From a virus: a stretch of 39,043 nucleotides of DNA. The position numbers and the translations under genes are program-made. This document shows, piece after piece, positions 15,705 through 22,366 of this stretch (the stretch's first letter is position 1; each line of letters opens with the position of its first letter). Location of the stretch: positions 1 to 39,043 of IMG/VR virus record IMGVR_UViG_3300045999_003495; one strand, 5' to 3'. The notes under the pieces were generated by a model that did no database searches, was not told the DNA's origin, and saw only the letters and a list, made by a program, of their open reading frames with translations.

Positions 15705-16962
15705 GGGCCAACTCCGCTAAAGACTTCTTGTCGTGTAACGCGCTGAAGATACGCTCGTCAATAGTTTTATTACACATCAGCACATAGCACCAGACATCTC
15801 GGGTCTGGCCGCTGCGGTGCAGCCGCCCCACGGTCTGCTCGAACAGTTCCAGTGACCATGGCAGGGACAAGAAGATGATTTTGTTGCCGCCGAACTGAAG
15901 GTTGAGCCCGTGGCCGGCGCTCTTGGGGTGAATGGCTAGAAGCTCTATTTCCCCTTTGTTCCAGTTTTCAATTGCGTTGTCATCGTCTATCGTGGAAAGT
16001 TTATACCGACGCTGAAGCTCGGCTAACTCTTCCTTGTAGTTGTAGACGATGATGGTGTTGTCGCGCTGGTTTTCGTCGAGGATGTCTCGGAGGGCGTCAA
16101 ACTTGTGATAGCCAAACCACTGAGCAGCGCCTTGGCCATCATAAGCGAAGCCGGAGGTAAGCTGTTGAAGTTTGTTTGTGAGAGCAGCCGCCGTTGGAGC
16201 CGTGATCTCTTCATGCACATATTCCTTCTTCATGTTCTCGTAAGGCGTGCGGTCATCTAGATCGCACCGCATCTCGACGACGTGGAGCGGCGGCAGCTTG
16301 TCCTTATACTCGCCAGGCTCCAGCACATAGGTTGCCGGCTTGATGGTATTCATGACCTTGGGCAGCGCGTTCGGCAACGGCTCCCACTGGCCGTAGTCGC
16401 GGTTTGTGCAGTAGAAATACCGTTGCAGAAACGCGCCCTTGCTACGGCCAAGCAACGTCTGATCGACGACTTTGCATTGGCCGAACACATCAATCAGCCC
16501 ATTCGATGTAAACGATCCGGTTAGCCCCCACCTGATCTTGAATTGGTCGAGGATTTTGAGAAGATGTTTGAATCGTTTGCCAGACGGGTTTTTCAGCCGC
16601 GTCAATTCGTCGAAGACGATGCCATCAAAGCCAGCCGGATCGACGGAGGGGATGTTATCGTAGTTGGTGACAACGATGTCGGCGGCCGAATCAAACGCTT
16701 TCTTGCGTTGCGCGGGCGTGCCAACGGCGACGGCGATGTCGAACGTCTCGGCCCATTTGCGCCCCTCTACCGGCCAAACGTCCGTGCAGACGCGCTTGGG
16801 CGCAAGGACCAGCCAACGGTCGCAATGTCCGCGCACGGTCATCTCGGTCATGGCGGTCAGCGTGATCGCCGTCTTGCCCGCGCCGACTGGCGCGAGGATC
16901 ATTGCCCGATCATGGGCGAAGAGGAAATCGGCGGCTTCGTGTTGGTATGGTCGCAAATCCAT
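15673..16962 (-). CDS. SNF2/DEAD-type helicase
   Basis: A 429-residue superfamily 2 helicase. Motifs in order: Q-like LRPYQHEAADF at residues 3-13, Walker A APVGAGKT (K30), Walker B-type VFDELTRLK (D-E), motif III LTGSF, motif V region SAGHGLNLQFGG, and motif VI QTVGRLHRSGQ. Short for SNF2 proteins and without accessory domains, as usual in phages. It follows a VRR-NUC gene, a classic phage pairing thought to act in recombination or replication-fork processing. ATG at 16986 lies 24 bases upstream in frame, but AGGA spacing favours 16962. Confidence 0.85.
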   Translation of the reverse strand: MDLRPYQHEAADFLFAHDRAMILAPVGAGKTAITLTAMTEMTVRGHCDRWLVLAPKRVCTDVWPVEGRKWAETFDIAVAVGTPAQRKKAFDSAADIVVTNYDNIPSVDPAGFDGIVFDELTRLKNPSGKRFKHLLKILDQFKIRWGLTGSFTSNGLIDVFGQCKVVDQTLLGRSKGAFLQRYFYCTNRDYGQWEPLPNALPKVMNTIKPATYVLEPGEYKDKLPPLHVVEMRCDLDDRTPYENMKKEYVHEEITAPTAAALTNKLQQLTSGFAYDGQGAAQWFGYHKFDALRDILDENQRDNTIIVYNYKEELAELQRRYKLSTIDDDNAIENWNKGEIELLAIHPKSAGHGLNLQFGGNKIIFLSLPWSLELFEQTVGRLHRSGQTRDVWCYVLMCNKTIDERIFSALHDKKSLAELALAELSDMERA

Positions 16963-17216
16963 TCGTCGACATCCTGTGTTGACCATAGGCAGGCGTAGTT
17001 CTGGTTCATTTCGCGCATGTCGGACGCAAAACGTTGTTGCAACGGCGATAACTTGCCGCCGGGGCGCTTCAACTCGACAAAATGTGTGGACCCGTCCGCA
17101 AAGCAGACGACGCGATCACTTACGCCGCGATTCGACGGCGAAACAAACTTATATGCTTTGCCGCCAACGGCTTGCACACACTTCACAAAATATTTTTCGA
17201 TGTCTTTCTCAAGCAT
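16899..17216 (-). CDS. VRR-NUC domain nuclease
   Basis: A 105-residue minimal VRR-NUC (PD-(D/E)XK superfamily) nuclease: LEKDIEKYFVKCVQAVGGKA at the start, SNRGVSDRVV giving the metal-binding Asp, then FVELKRPGGKLSPLQQRFA with the E-x-K catalytic pair. This is the usual size for the stand-alone phage form, a Holliday-junction or flap-type structure-specific nuclease. ATG at 17216 overlaps the end of the upstream gene. A TTG five codons earlier is less likely. It overlaps the SNF2 start by about 64 bases. Confidence 0.85.
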   Translation of the reverse strand: MLEKDIEKYFVKCVQAVGGKAYKFVSPSNRGVSDRVVCFADGSTHFVELKRPGGKLSPLQQRFASDMREMNQNYACLWSTQDVDEWICDHTNTKPPISSSPMIGQ

Positions 17217-18120
17217 TGTCTTCGTCCGCAAAGACCTCGCATGATTCTTCGCACCCAGCGCCTACATCAAAATCTGGGTCAAATACCGATGCATCGTCGT
17301 CAGCGCGGTTAAATCGGGCTTTCTTTTTTTCATATTCAACAAAAAGATCTTCAACGGACATATTTCCACGAAAAAAAGTGCGCCGGTAATCGGCAGGTAG
17401 AGGATCGCGCCGTGTTGTTGGATCTTTTAAAAACTCGGGGCCGACCTTGCCATAAAGGCGTTCCATGCGTTTTGGAAAATCATAGGCGCTCGGATTTTCG
17501 TCAATTATGGTGAGATGTTTCCGAAGTGATTTTTTCCAGCACCATTTGCAATTACCTTGATACCCTCTTAATTGCAGGCGAAATGGTTGGACCCCCCACC
17601 AACTATTTATCTTAGGCTTAGTCATCGGATGAGGGCTGATAAGTGGATATACAATACGGCGCTGTGCCGCTGCTGCCGACATGCGGTCAATCTCGTCGGC
17701 GCGTATTCCTATCGCTAAATCATAAGAGCCTAATGCCCACCCACAAGATTTAGCGTATGCTTCAATAGGCTTTTGTTTAAGGTTGCGGGTGCAATCCTTG
17801 AATTTAGCGTTAGGTATGCCGTATTTTTTGATCGCGTCTTCAAACGGCGTTCCGTCGCGCGAAGCCGTGTCAAAATTTACAACTTTAAATCCTGCTGCTC
17901 GGCGGGCTCCGTGAAATTGAATTGCTTCTATCCATACAGTTCCAAAACCAAAATGCGCGTCACAACATCTAACAAATTCAAGAGTTTGTTCGTTTTCTTG
18001 GCCTGTGTTAGCAAACACAACCAAGATTTCGTCATATTGATTCTTCCAATTTTGAAGAATCCAATTTGTCATGTAAGCCGATGTTTCTCCACCAGAAAAA
18101 CTTATCAATAGCCGTTTCAT
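17209..18120 (-). CDS. PAPS-reductase-family (PP-loop ATPase) enzyme
   Basis: A 303-residue protein of the adenine-nucleotide alpha-hydrolase fold. The PP-loop is S-G-G-E-T-S at residues 9-14 and a strand plus helix follows (VVFANTGQENEQTLEFV). Near residue 190 there is NCKWCWKKS with a C-x2-C pair, and another Cys follows DCTRNLKQKPI. True PAPS reductases need a C-terminal E-C-G-L-H that I do not see, so sulfate reduction is unlikely. Phage members may act in DNA or tRNA sulfur modification. First gene of the operon. ATG at 18120 is chosen because GGAGG sits 5 bases upstream. AT-richer than neighbours. Confidence 0.75.
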   Translation of the reverse strand: MKRLLISFSGGETSAYMTNWILQNWKNQYDEILVVFANTGQENEQTLEFVRCCDAHFGFGTVWIEAIQFHGARRAAGFKVVNFDTASRDGTPFEDAIKKYGIPNAKFKDCTRNLKQKPIEAYAKSCGWALGSYDLAIGIRADEIDRMSAAAAQRRIVYPLISPHPMTKPKINSWWGVQPFRLQLRGYQGNCKWCWKKSLRKHLTIIDENPSAYDFPKRMERLYGKVGPEFLKDPTTRRDPLPADYRRTFFRGNMSVEDLFVEYEKKKARFNRADDDASVFDPDFDVGAGCEESCEVFADEDNA

Positions 18121-18143
18121 CGCGTCCTCCATGAAATTATTTC

Positions 18144-18172
18144 TTGCACACCCGTAAAAGATTGTCTAGTGT
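18144..18172 (+). promoter_or_regulatory. Sigma70-like promoter for the early + strand operon
   Basis: TTGCAC (18144-18149), a 17-base spacer, then TAGTGT (18167-18172), 24 bases before the start of the exonuclease gene. It lies in the 75-base divergent gap between the two early operons. A facing promoter for the PAPS-reductase-like gene must share this gap, but I can find only a weak candidate (TAGACA). Confidence 0.5.
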
Positions 18173-18195
18173 CCGAATCATAGAAAGGTAAGGTC

Positions 18196-19290
18196 ATGTC
18201 ACACAGCAACATCGTCGGCGGTTCGACCGCCAAGCGCCTCATTAAATGCCCCGGGTCGCGCAAGCTTGTGGTGGAAATGCCGCCGCAGCCGTCGAGCAAA
18301 TACGCCGAAGAAGGCACGCGCCTCCACAACGCGATGCACATGATCTTGTCGCATGGCGACCGTGTGGAGGATTACGAGAACAACGAAAAGCTCATGTTCG
18401 CGCTTGACGCGCTGGACCAGATCGACCCAGATAAGCGCCTTGAGTTTGCCACGGAGGTTAACGTCCATTTCAACGATTTTCTCGCCGGAGTTTACGGTAG
18501 TTGCGATCTCGCTGGTCGTGTGGGCAATCGTGCGATAATCCTTGACTGGAAGTTTGGCGATGGCGTCGCCGTCGAAGCCGAAGAGAGCGAACAGCTTATG
18601 TTCTACACCGCCGCGGGTATGCGGACGGCGGAACTGGCGTGGGTGTTCGACGGCATTGAAGAGATCGAGCTTATCATAGTCCAGCCGCCATATGTGAAGC
18701 GTTGGGTGACGACGATAGAACGCATCAAGCAGTTCGAGCGTGCGCTGTATGACGCTGTGCAGACTTCGTTCCGACATGACGCGCCATATGCCAGCGGCGA
18801 CCATTGCCGGTGGTGCGCGGCCAAGCCGGTCTGCCCGCTGCTGACGGGCAAGCTGGAGCGCGCCGTTGCGACGAAGGTGAAGGCTATAGACGCGGAGAAA
18901 CTGGGAAATGCTCTGGAAATGGCGGCGCTTGCGGAAGACTGGGCTAAAGGCGTCCGCGAGTTGGCGCAGACGTTGTTGGAAAACAACGTGCCGGTCCCTG
19001 GCTGGAAACTTGTCCCCAAAGGCGCCCGTCGACAGTGGGCGAATGAGGAAAGAGCTAGAGAAAGTCTTACAGAAATGGGACTGGATACCGAGGAATTGAT
19101 CGTAACCGAATTGAAGTCGCCGGCACAAATCGAGAAAGCGCTGAAGAAGCACAAGCTTCAATTGCCGAGCGACCTGACGGTTTCGATCTCATCAGGTAAC
19201 ACGATAGCGCCGGAGAGTGATCCCCGTCCTGCCGTGCTTACGATAGGCAAGGACATTCGTTCTGCCTTCTCTAAACTTGAGGTGAAGTAA
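18196..19290 (+). CDS. DUF2800-type PD-(D/E)XK exonuclease with probable Fe-S cluster
   Basis: A 364-residue protein of the phage DUF2800 type, in the RecB/Cas4-like nuclease group. Catalytic motifs: a His-containing helix EEGTRLHNAMH near 34-44, YGSCDLAG with D104, ILDWKFG with D117 and K119, then EESEQLMFYTAAG (QxxxY-like). Four Cys, C18 and C204/C207/C213 (H-C-R-W-C and P-V-C), are placed like the split Fe-S cluster ligands of AddB and Cas4. Likely a 5'-3' exonuclease for phage recombination. First gene of the rightward early operon, coupled to the ssDNA-binding-like gene by TAATG. Confidence 0.85.
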   Translation: MSHSNIVGGSTAKRLIKCPGSRKLVVEMPPQPSSKYAEEGTRLHNAMHMILSHGDRVEDYENNEKLMFALDALDQIDPDKRLEFATEVNVHFNDFLAGVYGSCDLAGRVGNRAIILDWKFGDGVAVEAEESEQLMFYTAAGMRTAELAWVFDGIEEIELIIVQPPYVKRWVTTIERIKQFERALYDAVQTSFRHDAPYASGDHCRWCAAKPVCPLLTGKLERAVATKVKAIDAEKLGNALEMAALAEDWAKGVRELAQTLLENNVPVPGWKLVPKGARRQWANEERARESLTEMGLDTEELIVTELKSPAQIEKALKKHKLQLPSDLTVSISSGNTIAPESDPRPAVLTIGKDIRSAFSKLEVK

Positions 19291-19916
19291 TGTCTAATAT
19301 CGTGAAGTTCGGTAACGCCAATCTCCCCACCGCTACGTCGCTTGCGGCGTCGCTGCGCAGCCTCGACGTGGACGCGGGTGTCGGTTCGGTCATCCTTAAG
19401 ATGGACAAGACCGGCCACTGGGTCTACGGCGCGGACCAGACTGAGATCGACAAGGAAGGGCGTTGGGCGGTCAATCCGTTCTCGTTCGTCCACGGTTTCA
19501 TTGCGTGGGGAGAGGGCGAGGTGCTTGGCGAGAAGATGGTGTCCATTACGGAGCCGCTTCCCGAACTGGACGTGCCGCCGCCTGGCGCTAAGCGTGGGTG
19601 GGAGCCGCAGATCGGCATGAGCGTCAAGTGCCTTTCTGGCGAGGATAAGGGCGTCGAGGCGCGTTACACGGTCACATCCGTGGGCGGTAAGCGCGCGATG
19701 CACCAGCTTGCCATGAAGGTTGCCGATCAGGTGGAGCAGAATCAGGATGCGCCCGTGGCGATTCTGAAGCTGGGTTCCGAGTATTATCAGCACAAGAGCT
19801 ACGGTCGTGTGTATACGCCGGTGTTCGACATCATCGACTGGGTTTCGTTGGAAGGCGAGCCCGCAGACGCTCCGGCGGATGCGGTCGCTGACACCGGCCG
19901 TCGTCGTCGTGGCTGA
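19290..19916 (+). CDS. Probable ssDNA-binding protein partner of the exonuclease
   Basis: A 208-residue protein without catalytic motifs. N-terminal SNIVKFGNANLPTATSLAAS, a beta-rich middle with W-V-Y-G-A and PFSFVHGFIAWGEGEVLG, YYQHKSYGRVYTPVFDIIDW near the C-terminus, and a final Ala/Asp-rich acidic stretch followed by RRRRG. In many alphaproteobacterial phages a protein like this follows a DUF2800 nuclease, paralleling exonuclease-SSB pairs. OB-fold assignment is my inference. Its transcript meets a strong terminator directly after the stop. Confidence 0.65.
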   Translation: MSNIVKFGNANLPTATSLAASLRSLDVDAGVGSVILKMDKTGHWVYGADQTEIDKEGRWAVNPFSFVHGFIAWGEGEVLGEKMVSITEPLPELDVPPPGAKRGWEPQIGMSVKCLSGEDKGVEARYTVTSVGGKRAMHQLAMKVADQVEQNQDAPVAILKLGSEYYQHKSYGRVYTPVFDIIDWVSLEGEPADAPADAVADTGRRRRG

Positions 19917-19921
19917 TAATA

Positions 19922-19955
19922 GGGAGAGTGGGGGCGCAAGCCCCCGCTTTTTTAA
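19922..19955 (+). terminator. Strong terminator that also separates SD and start of the next gene
   Basis: The stem GTGGGGGC/GCCCCCGC (19928-19935 with 19940-19947) closes a GCAA tetraloop and is followed by six T. GGGAGA lies just 5' of the stem, and the next ATG (19956) is only 8 bases 3' of it. There is no other Shine-Dalgarno. Folding would bring GGGAGA to normal distance from the ATG. It can therefore be read as an intrinsic terminator or as a structure-bridged ribosome site in read-through RNA. Confidence 0.8.
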
Positions 19956-20441
19956 ATGAAAATCCTCGACATCATCAAGGAAGAGGCCGCGCGAGGCGGC
20001 TACACGGTCGCGCAGATCTTGGCGGATGATCGAACGTTGCGCATTACCAAGTTGCGTCAATACGCCATGTGGCGGGCGCGGGCGGAAACCAAACGGTCGC
20101 TGGCTGAGATTGGTCTTATGTTCAAGCGCGATCACACGACGGTCCTGTATGCGTATCAGAAGATAGATGCGATGCCCTCTGACGTGCGAATAGCCCTGCC
20201 GCCGATGTTCCTTGTGCCGCCTAGATTCGCGTCTGTTTCACACGGAGCGCGGCGGTATCTCGGCCGTGAGTGTGCGCGCTGTCATGGCCGTGAGCGTTAC
20301 GTTGCGAATAGCGGCTGCGTGGAGTGTAAGAGACTAAACAATTGGGCGACTCGACATGCGAAAAATAGTCTGGGAACCAGAGATGGACGAGCAGATAAGG
20401 CGCTTGGCTGCGTCGCGGTTGAGCAGCCGAGAGACTGCTGA
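19956..20441 (+). CDS. DnaA domain IV-like DNA-binding protein with zinc ribbon
   Basis: A 161-residue protein. Residues about 10-70 match the C-terminal DNA-binding domain of DnaA: a helix with LRQYAMWRARAETKRSLAEI, then GLMFKRDHTTVLYAYQKI, including the D-H-T-T-V signature that contacts the DnaA box. Residues about 108-128 hold C-x2-C and C-x2-C (CARCHGRE, then GCVECKRL), a zinc ribbon. No AAA+ ATPase is present, so it cannot open an origin alone. It likely competes with or redirects host DnaA, or regulates phage promoters. The last 86 bases overlap the next gene. Start has no direct SD (see the hairpin). Confidence 0.8.
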   Translation: MKILDIIKEEAARGGYTVAQILADDRTLRITKLRQYAMWRARAETKRSLAEIGLMFKRDHTTVLYAYQKIDAMPSDVRIALPPMFLVPPRFASVSHGARRYLGRECARCHGRERYVANSGCVECKRLNNWATRHAKNSLGTRDGRADKALGCVAVEQPRDC

Positions 20442-20601
20442 GCGGTTGGGTTTGCCGCATGAGCGCGTAAAGAAGCGCGCCGCGCGGATCGGCGTGCGGT
20501 TCGGCCGATATACCGCCGCCCAGAAGAACGCGCCTGGCGGCCATCGCGCCGCCGACGAGCGTAGCGCCGAGCTACTGAGACAAGTGGGGATGAGGATATG
20601 A
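20356..20601 (+). CDS. GcrA-like small HTH protein
   Basis: An 81-residue basic protein: WEPEMDEQIRRLAASRLSSRE, then TAERLGLPHERVKKRAARIG, a Trp-led helix-turn-helix like the N-terminal domain of GcrA and related Myb-like phage proteins. GcrA is a sigma70-associated cell-cycle regulator of alphaproteobacteria, so a phage copy would link infection to host cycle control. The gene overlaps the DnaA-like frame by 86 bases and the next gene by ATGA. Homology is inferred from pattern only. Confidence 0.65.
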   Translation: MRKIVWEPEMDEQIRRLAASRLSSRETAERLGLPHERVKKRAARIGVRFGRYTAAQKNAPGGHRAADERSAELLRQVGMRI

Positions 20602-20840
20602 CTGACGAAATCGAACGCCTGCGCGCCGAACTCGCCGCCGAGCGGGAGCGCGTGAGAGAGCTTACGGAAGAAATGCAAGAGCGCCGTGATGAATTTGCGG
20701 CGTATCGCATAGACGTAAATGACCGCATAACCAAGCTGCGCGAGGCGCTGGAGGAAGTGACAAACGCTTTGGCGGAAAGCGAGGAAGGCCCGCGCATAGA
20801 CCGCGCCCGCGCAGTGCTGGCAGAAACCAAAGGAGAGTAA
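20598..20840 (+). CDS. Coiled-coil small protein, copy A
   Basis: An 80-residue protein, almost all charged heptads: IERLRAELAAERERVRELTE through KLREALEEV, ending DRARAVLAETKGE. A paralogue at 21633-21929 shares RLRAELAAE, KLREAL and AVL-x-ETKGE. No TM or enzyme motif. Start overlaps the upstream stop by ATGA, with GGGG eight bases before. May oligomerise with its paralogue. The function is unknown. Confidence 0.65.
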   Translation: MTDEIERLRAELAAERERVRELTEEMQERRDEFAAYRIDVNDRITKLREALEEVTNALAESEEGPRIDRARAVLAETKGE

Positions 20841-20841
20841 G

Positions 20842-21141
20842 ATGACTAAGACAGTGACCATTGACGGTATTGAGTATGCGCCTGTTCAGAAGAACACAGG
20901 AACACGCGCCGTTGTTGTTGTGGACCGTGGTTGGATTTTCGCGGGCGACGTGACACGCAAGGATGGACGGATTTATCTGTCAAACGCGCTTCACGTTTTC
21001 AAGTGGGTGTCGGGTGGTTTTGCCGGAATGATTGCGGACCCGAAGAACGCGAAAGCCGACCTGCGAAAAATTGCAGACGTAGACATCCCAGAAGGAGCTG
21101 AAGTGTTTTGCGTCCCCGTGCCGGACGGATGGGGGTGCTGA
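20842..21141 (+). CDS. DUF6948-like small protein
   Basis: A 99-residue protein: TRAVVVVDRGWIFAGDVTRK, DGRIYLSNALHVFKW, an FAGMIADPKNAKADLRKIAD stretch and a closing C-V-P-V-P-D-G-W. I recall this pattern from a family named DUF6948, common in phages of Gram-negative hosts and of unknown role. Preceded by AAAGGAGAGTAAG. Its TGA overlaps the next ATG. Confidence 0.7.
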   Translation: MTKTVTIDGIEYAPVQKNTGTRAVVVVDRGWIFAGDVTRKDGRIYLSNALHVFKWVSGGFAGMIADPKNAKADLRKIADVDIPEGAEVFCVPVPDGWGC

Positions 21142-21407
21142 TGGCCAATACCTTCTATCCTGTTGGCTATGGCTCTGGCTCTGGCTATGGCTATGGCGAT
21201 GGCGCTGGCTATGGCGATGGCTATGGCGATGGCGCTGGCGATGGCGCTGGCTATGGCGATGGCTATGGCGCTGGCTATGGCTATGGCGCTGGCTATGGCT
21301 CTGGCTATGGCTCTGGCTCTGGCTATGGCGATGGCGCTGGCTATGGCGATGGCTATGGCGCTGGCTATGGCTCTGTAGACCGAAACATGCGGCGGAGGCG
21401 GGGATGA
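21141..21407 (+). CDS. Gly-X repeat protein (X = Tyr, Asp, Ala, Ser)
   Basis: An 88-residue protein: MANTFYPV, then 35 Gly-X dipeptides (residues 9-78), then a basic tail VDRNMRRRRG. X is Tyr 15 times, Asp 7, Ala 7 and Ser 6. Every Gly codon is GGC and every X codon is TAT, GAT, GCT or TCT, that is KMT. Start and stop are both embedded in overlaps (TGATG at the start, ATGA at the end), so it is a bona fide coupled gene. Such Gly-Tyr polymers resemble intrinsically disordered, condensate- or adhesion-type sequences. No function known to me. I saw no similar protein elsewhere in the window. Confidence 0.75.
   Translation: MANTFYPVGYGSGSGYGYGDGAGYGDGYGDGAGDGAGYGDGYGAGYGYGAGYGSGYGSGSGYGDGAGYGDGYGAGYGSVDRNMRRRRG
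21165..21374 (+). repeat. 35-unit hexanucleotide array GGCKMT
   Basis: 210 bases consist of 35 uninterrupted hexamers GGC-[G/T][A/C]-T. Only positions 4 and 5 vary, and only by G/T and A/C. Longer blocks recur, for example Y-S-S-Y at units 1-4 and 24-27, and Y-D-A-Y-D-Y-A near units 27-33. The third codon position never varies. The array is likely length-variable by slippage or recombination. Confidence 0.95.
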
Positions 21408-21640
21408 GTGACCTTATCGAACGCGCAGCAAAGCATGTCGCAGCCTTGAACGGCCATTCCGACGAATGGGAACGCTTTATGGACGAAGCGCGCGACTATG
21501 TGAGCTTTGCCGTCGAAGAATGCGCCAAGGTTGCGGAAGGCTTCCCGCGTAACCGCGAATGGGTGCCTGGGAGCCTTTACGACACGCTGCGGCGGGAGAC
21601 GGCGGCGGCTATTCGGAAGCTTGGAGGCGGGGATGAGTGA
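21404..21640 (+). CDS. Small helical protein of unknown function
   Basis: A 78-residue, mainly helical acidic protein: LIERAAKHVAALNGHSDEWE, FMDEARDYVSFAVEECAKVA, and a terminal LRRETAAAIRKLGGGDE. I recall repeated E-x-x-E-C-A-x-x-A-E patterns in small phage proteins, but no function. Its ribosome site and first codons (ggaggcggggatgagtga, 21394-21411) are an exact copy of those of the next gene. Confidence 0.6.
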   Translation: MSDLIERAAKHVAALNGHSDEWERFMDEARDYVSFAVEECAKVAEGFPRNREWVPGSLYDTLRRETAAAIRKLGGGDE

Positions 21641-21929
21641 CGATATGACGCCTTTCAAAATAGACCTTAATCCACAAGACGCGGCGGAACTTATTAAGGA
21701 ACTGTGCGAGGAGAACACCCGCCTCCGCGCGGAACTCGCCGCCGAGCTTGAAACATCAATACGCGCGCGGGCCGCACATGGAGCCGCGCTTCTCAAGATA
21801 ATGAAGCTGCGCGAGGCGCTGGCAAAGGCGCGCGATTCAATAGATGTGCGCTTCTCTGACGATGAATACAACGCCGTTGTTGACCGCATCGACGCCGTGC
21901 TGGAAGAGACGAAGGGAGAGGAAAAATGA
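21633..21929 (+). CDS. Coiled-coil small protein, copy B
   Basis: A 98-residue protein paralogous to the coiled-coil protein at 20598: ENTRLRAELAAELE, IMKLREALAKARDS and a terminal IDAVLEETKGEEK. It carries an N-terminal extension MSDDMTPFKIDLNPQDAAEL. ATG 21633 follows the repeated ggaggcgggg element and overlaps the upstream gene by 8 bases. Four genes with similar size or style alternate here, suggesting tandem duplication. The function is unknown. Confidence 0.65.
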   Translation: MSDDMTPFKIDLNPQDAAELIKELCEENTRLRAELAAELETSIRARAAHGAALLKIMKLREALAKARDSIDVRFSDDEYNAVVDRIDAVLEETKGEEK

Positions 21930-22366
21930 ACGCGAATGAAAAACTGATTGCTGATAAATTGGCGCGGAAGGGCTTTACTATCATAGACAAAGGATGGCCG
22001 GATTTTCTATGCGTTAAAAAACAATATGTTAATGGGCAAAAAGTCTATGAATACGCGACTTCGGGCGTTATGTGCGTGGAAGTTAAAGCTGGCAAAGATA
22101 AATTGTCGGACGCTCAAAAATCAGTCCACGCCATACTCAAGAATATAGGTCTTCCAGTCTATACTATACACACGGATATGCTGGTAGAAAAACGAACATT
22201 CAATACGCGGCGGTTCATAACGCACGACGAATTAAGGTCCGCTAAAGCGCAATTACATGATCTGCAAAGAAAAGCCGATGAGTTGCAGCGCATAATAGAC
22301 GAGACATCTTTTCTATTGGACGAAAGCGATGTCGATAGAATTGCTGAATTGAGTAAATTCGCATGA
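21926..22366 (+). CDS. VRR-NUC/RecB-like endonuclease with C-terminal coiled coil
   Basis: A 146-residue protein. Residues 1-85 carry PD-(D/E)XK signatures: a KLARKGFTIIDKGWPDFLCV start giving the metal-binding Asp, then MCVEVKAGKDKLSDAQKSVH with E-x-K, and VYTIH. The C-terminal half is a coiled coil (RSAKAQLHDLQRKADELQRI). It is visibly AT-richer than its neighbours. ATGA overlaps at both ends show that it is built into the operon. It is the second such nuclease in the genome; the first pairs with SNF2. May process recombination or replication intermediates near the polymerase. Confidence 0.7.
   Translation: MNANEKLIADKLARKGFTIIDKGWPDFLCVKKQYVNGQKVYEYATSGVMCVEVKAGKDKLSDAQKSVHAILKNIGLPVYTIHTDMLVEKRTFNTRRFITHDELRSAKAQLHDLQRKADELQRIIDETSFLLDESDVDRIAELSKFA

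Noticed and set aside
21165-21374. CRISPR array
   Set aside because: Units are contiguous hexamers without spacers and are translated in frame.
21163-21378. Met-Ala/Leu-Ala polymer frame over the hexamer array
   Set aside because: Out of frame with the coupled start and stop overlaps. It is a by-product of the GGCKMT repeat.
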